NCBI GenBank assembly: GCA_965277055.1
Contig: OZ255703.1
Coordinates: 1,488,001-1,552,000, forward strand
Reading direction: 5' to 3'
From: CBDCHC01 sp965277055
GTDB lineage: Bacteria; Pseudomonadota; Gammaproteobacteria; PS1; Pseudothioglobaceae
Length of the DNA: 64,000 bases
The notes under the pieces are model-generated. The model ran no database searches and was not told the DNA's origin. It saw only the letters and a list, made by a program, of their open reading frames with translations. The position numbers were made by a program, and so were the translations under genes. This document shows, one piece after another, positions 61,556-64,000 of this stretch. Position 1 is the first letter of the stretch, and each line of letters opens with the position of its first letter.

Positions 61556-64000
61556 ATGTTCAAAAAAATTGTGACCAAAATTGTCGGAAGTCGTAATGAC
61601 CGAGTGTTAAAGGACTACACTAAACAAATACAGAGCATTAATGCCTACACTGAAGAATTCGCATCGCTTAGTGATCACGAACTTACTCAAAAAACACAGT
61701 ATTTCAAAGATTTACTTGCAGCAGGAAGCACCTTAGATGATATTCTACCACAAGCATTTGCCACTGTGCGTGAAGCAAGTACCAGAACCTTGAACCTTCG
61801 TCATTATGATGTGCAACTTATTGGTGGTATTGCACTACATAATGGCAAAATTGCTGAAATGGGCACTGGTGAGGGTAAAACCCTAGTTGCAACCTTGCCT
61901 GCATATCTCAATGCACTCAGCGGTAATGGTGTACACATCGTTACAGTTAATGATTACTTGGCAGCACGTGATGGTGCACAAATGAGCCAATTATATGAGT
62001 TTTTAGGGCTGACTACTGGCATTATCACCTCAGATATGAAGTATGAAGATAAGCATAAAGCCTATGATGCTGACATTACTTATGGCACGAATAATGAACT
62101 TGGCTTTGATTACCTACGTGATAACATGGTATTTGAGTTATCTCAGAAAAAACAAAAAAAACTTGCATTTGCTATTATTGATGAAGTGGATTCAATTTTG
62201 ATTGATGAAGCGAGAACTCCACTGATTATCTCAGGTCCCAGTGATGATAATTCTGAAAACTATTTGATTATCAATAAGTTTATTGGAACTTTTACAGAGC
62301 AAATTGAAGAAGGTGAAGGTAAAGAAAAGGAAGTCGTTACCGAGGGAGACTTCACCAAAGATGAAAAGCATAAACAAATTTTACTCACAGATAATGGCCA
62401 TAAAAAAGCAGAAGAATTACTTGCTAAATATGGGGTACTAAAAGAAGGCGAGAGCTTATACGATCCTTCGCATATTATTCTGATGCAAAACTTAACCTCT
62501 TCGCTTAAGGCACATTTTTTATTTGAAAATAATGTAAATTACATTGTAGAAAATAATGAAGTAGTTATTATTGATGAGTTTACTGGGCGAAAAATGTCTG
62601 GCAGACGTTGGAGTGATGGGCTACACCAAGCTATAGAAGCAAAAGAAGGGGTGAGCATTAAAGCAGAAAATCAAACTCTGGCTTCTATCACTTTCCAAAA
62701 TTTCTTTAGGATGTATGACAAACTCGCTGGAATGACTGGTACTGCAGATACTGAGGCTGAGGAACTATTAGATATTTATAACCTAGAAGTCGTGGTCATC
62801 CCACCAAATACCCCTTCTAAGCGTAACGATTTATCTGATCAGATTTACATGACTATGCAGGAAAAATATACTGCAATTATTGAAGATATTAAACGTGCCC
62901 AACAGATTAAACAACCTGTACTCGTAGGTACTGCAAGTATTGAAAGTAGTGAAATTATTTCTACACTTCTGACCAAGGAAAAAATCAAACACAATGTATT
63001 AAATGCTAAGCAACACGAAAAAGAAGCACAAATTGTAGCCTACGCAGGTGCTCCTAGTGCTGTTACCATTGCTACCAATATGGCAGGACGTGGTACAGAT
63101 ATTGTACTAGGTGGTAAACCAGAGACAACCAAAGGCAAACAAGACCCTAAATGGCAAACACTACATGAAGAGGTCCTTGCTGCTGGAGGGCTTCATATTA
63201 TTGGTACTGAACGTAATGAATCAAGAAGGGTAGATAATCAACTACGTGGTCGCTCAGGGCGTCAAGGTGATGTGGGGTCTACACGCTTTTACTTGAGTTT
63301 AGAAGATAACTTGATGCGTATTTTTGCCAGTGAACGTATGGCAAATATGATGAAGATGCTGGGTATGAAAGAAGGGGAAATGATTGAGCATTCAATGATT
63401 AACCGCTCTATTGAAAATGCCCAACGTAAAGTAGAAGGTATGAACTATGATTCGCGTAAGCAACTGTTAGAATATGACAATGTAGCAAATGATCAGCGCA
63501 AAGTAATTTATGCATGGCGTGATGAACTTATTTCTACCGATACCGTATATGATAAGTTTGTTGCTATGCGCCAAGAGAAAATTTCTAGTTTGGTGTATAG
63601 CTACTTAGATACTTCTGTGAGTGAGGAAAAGTGGGATATTTCTGGACTTGAAAATGTTATTAAGTCTGAGTATTTGGTCGAAGTACCAATTGCCACTTGG
63701 ATAGAAGAGGGTGCTGAAATAGCAGAAATTAGTGAGCGCATTTTAGAGGGATTTACTAAGATTTATGCTTATAAAGAAGAGCTTGTAGGAAGTGAGCAGT
63801 TGCGTCACTTTGAGAAAGCTGTAATGCTACAAATCGTAGATAACAACTGGAAAGAGCATTTGGCAAGTATGGATTATTTGCGTTCTAGTATTGGATTGCG
63901 CGCTCATGCACAAAAAAATCCAGTACAAGAATACAAAGAAGAATCGTATTATATGTTTGAAACATTAATTACGACTATTAACGCTGAAATTGTTAAGGTG
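61556..64000 (+). CDS. secA: preprotein translocase ATPase SecA, 5' part
   Basis: The first 815 codons of secA, open to the right edge of the window. The protein begins MFKKIVTKIVGSRNDR and carries the Walker A MGTGEGKTLVATL, the DEAD-like IDEVDSILIDEARTPL, the preprotein-crosslinking domain, NBD2 with TNMAGRGTDIVLGG and QLRGRSGRQGD, and the start of the helical scaffold (DNNWKEHLASMDYLR). It drives Sec-dependent export of the signal-peptide proteins noted elsewhere here. The C-terminal tail and its zinc site lie outside the window. Confidence 0.98.
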   Translation, partial: MFKKIVTKIVGSRNDRVLKDYTKQIQSINAYTEEFASLSDHELTQKTQYFKDLLAAGSTLDDILPQAFATVREASTRTLNLRHYDVQLIGGIALHNGKIAEMGTGEGKTLVATLPAYLNALSGNGVHIVTVNDYLAARDGAQMSQLYEFLGLTTGIITSDMKYEDKHKAYDADITYGTNNELGFDYLRDNMVFELSQKKQKKLAFAIIDEVDSILIDEARTPLIISGPSDDNSENYLIINKFIGTFTEQIEEGEGKEKEVVTEGDFTKDEKHKQILLTDNGHKKAEELLAKYGVLKEGESLYDPSHIILMQNLTSSLKAHFLFENNVNYIVENNEVVIIDEFTGRKMSGRRWSDGLHQAIEAKEGVSIKAENQTLASITFQNFFRMYDKLAGMTGTADTEAEELLDIYNLEVVVIPPNTPSKRNDLSDQIYMTMQEKYTAIIEDIKRAQQIKQPVLVGTASIESSEIISTLLTKEKIKHNVLNAKQHEKEAQIVAYAGAPSAVTIATNMAGRGTDIVLGGKPETTKGKQDPKWQTLHEEVLAAGGLHIIGTERNESRRVDNQLRGRSGRQGDVGSTRFYLSLEDNLMRIFASERMANMMKMLGMKEGEMIEHSMINRSIENAQRKVEGMNYDSRKQLLEYDNVANDQRKVIYAWRDELISTDTVYDKFVAMRQEKISSLVYSYLDTSVSEEKWDISGLENVIKSEYLVEVPIATWIEEGAEIAEISERILEGFTKIYAYKEELVGSEQLRHFEKAVMLQIVDNNWKEHLASMDYLRSSIGLRAHAQKNPVQEYKEESYYMFETLITTINAEIVKV

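Noticed and set aside
1..64000. CRISPR arrays, tRNA or rRNA genes, replication origin
   Set aside because: No regularly spaced repeats, cloverleaf-like sequences, rRNA segments or DnaA-box clusters were seen in any gap.

Overview
The window is an AT-rich, gene-dense stretch of a gammaproteobacterial chromosome. The placement rests on Hda, RluB, a YfhL-type ferredoxin, the iscRSUA-hscB cluster with an IscR-type promoter box, BamD and a CorE-ffh neighbourhood. Short intergenic gaps, many 1-30 nt overlaps and several shortened proteins suggest a streamlined, probably aquatic or host-associated lineage (a relative of SUP05/Thioglobus is possible, but that is a guess). I see no tRNA, rRNA or CRISPR array.

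Layout. 1-9.1 kb: housekeeping genes (ampG start, YkuD transpeptidase, sbmA-like, ileS, hda, then purM-era-recO and mrp). 9.1-15 kb: a small secreted protein, a Cys-rich protein, rluB, ferredoxin, a molybdopterin cluster (moaD, moaA, moaC, moeA), trxA and ruvC. 15-21.8 kb: a frameshifted EamA transporter, the aapJQMP amino-acid ABC operon, a GST and azlCD. 21.9-37.1 kb: nuoA, then about 12.5 kb of other genes (pqiA-like, nitrate ABC transporter, a transposon, nirB, nasA), then nuoBCD. 37.1-40 kb: lipoprotein, an IS481-type remnant, a truncated TSUP permease and two unrecognised membrane-protein genes. 40-64 kb: fmt, argH, isc genes, corE, ffh, an SDR, a TRAP transporter, an RND/LolA-like/outer-membrane trio, a type-B succinate dehydrogenase, ssb, an MFS transporter, bamD and the first 815 codons of secA.

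The standout region is the nitrate-assimilation locus. nrtABD (minus) and nirB-nasA (plus) diverge from one intergenic region. A 4,524-bp IS1595-family transposon (26086-30609) has inserted there. It has 26-bp perfect terminal inverted repeats and an 8-bp duplication TTGATTTT. Besides its transposase it carries a controller-like HTH gene behind a 21-bp perfect inverted repeat, a C5 cytosine methyltransferase, a GHKL (MORC/MutL-like) ATPase whose C-terminus has a HEPN-like RGNSAKH motif, and a 52-aa ORF. No restriction endonuclease is visible, so it may be a transposon-borne methylase plus ATPase/RNase defence module. The duplicated target contains the apparent -35 box of nirB, so the core promoter survived but everything upstream was moved 4.5 kb away.

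Both nitrate operons also have leaders that fold as two hexaloop hairpins with A at loop position 1 and G at position 4. In the nirB leader the second hairpin overlaps a very strong intrinsic terminator. This is the arrangement bound by ANTAR antiterminators such as NasR/NasT, although no ANTAR protein gene lies in the window. NasA is only 497 aa, much shorter than its family, and the molybdopterin genes at 11-14 kb would supply part of its cofactor.
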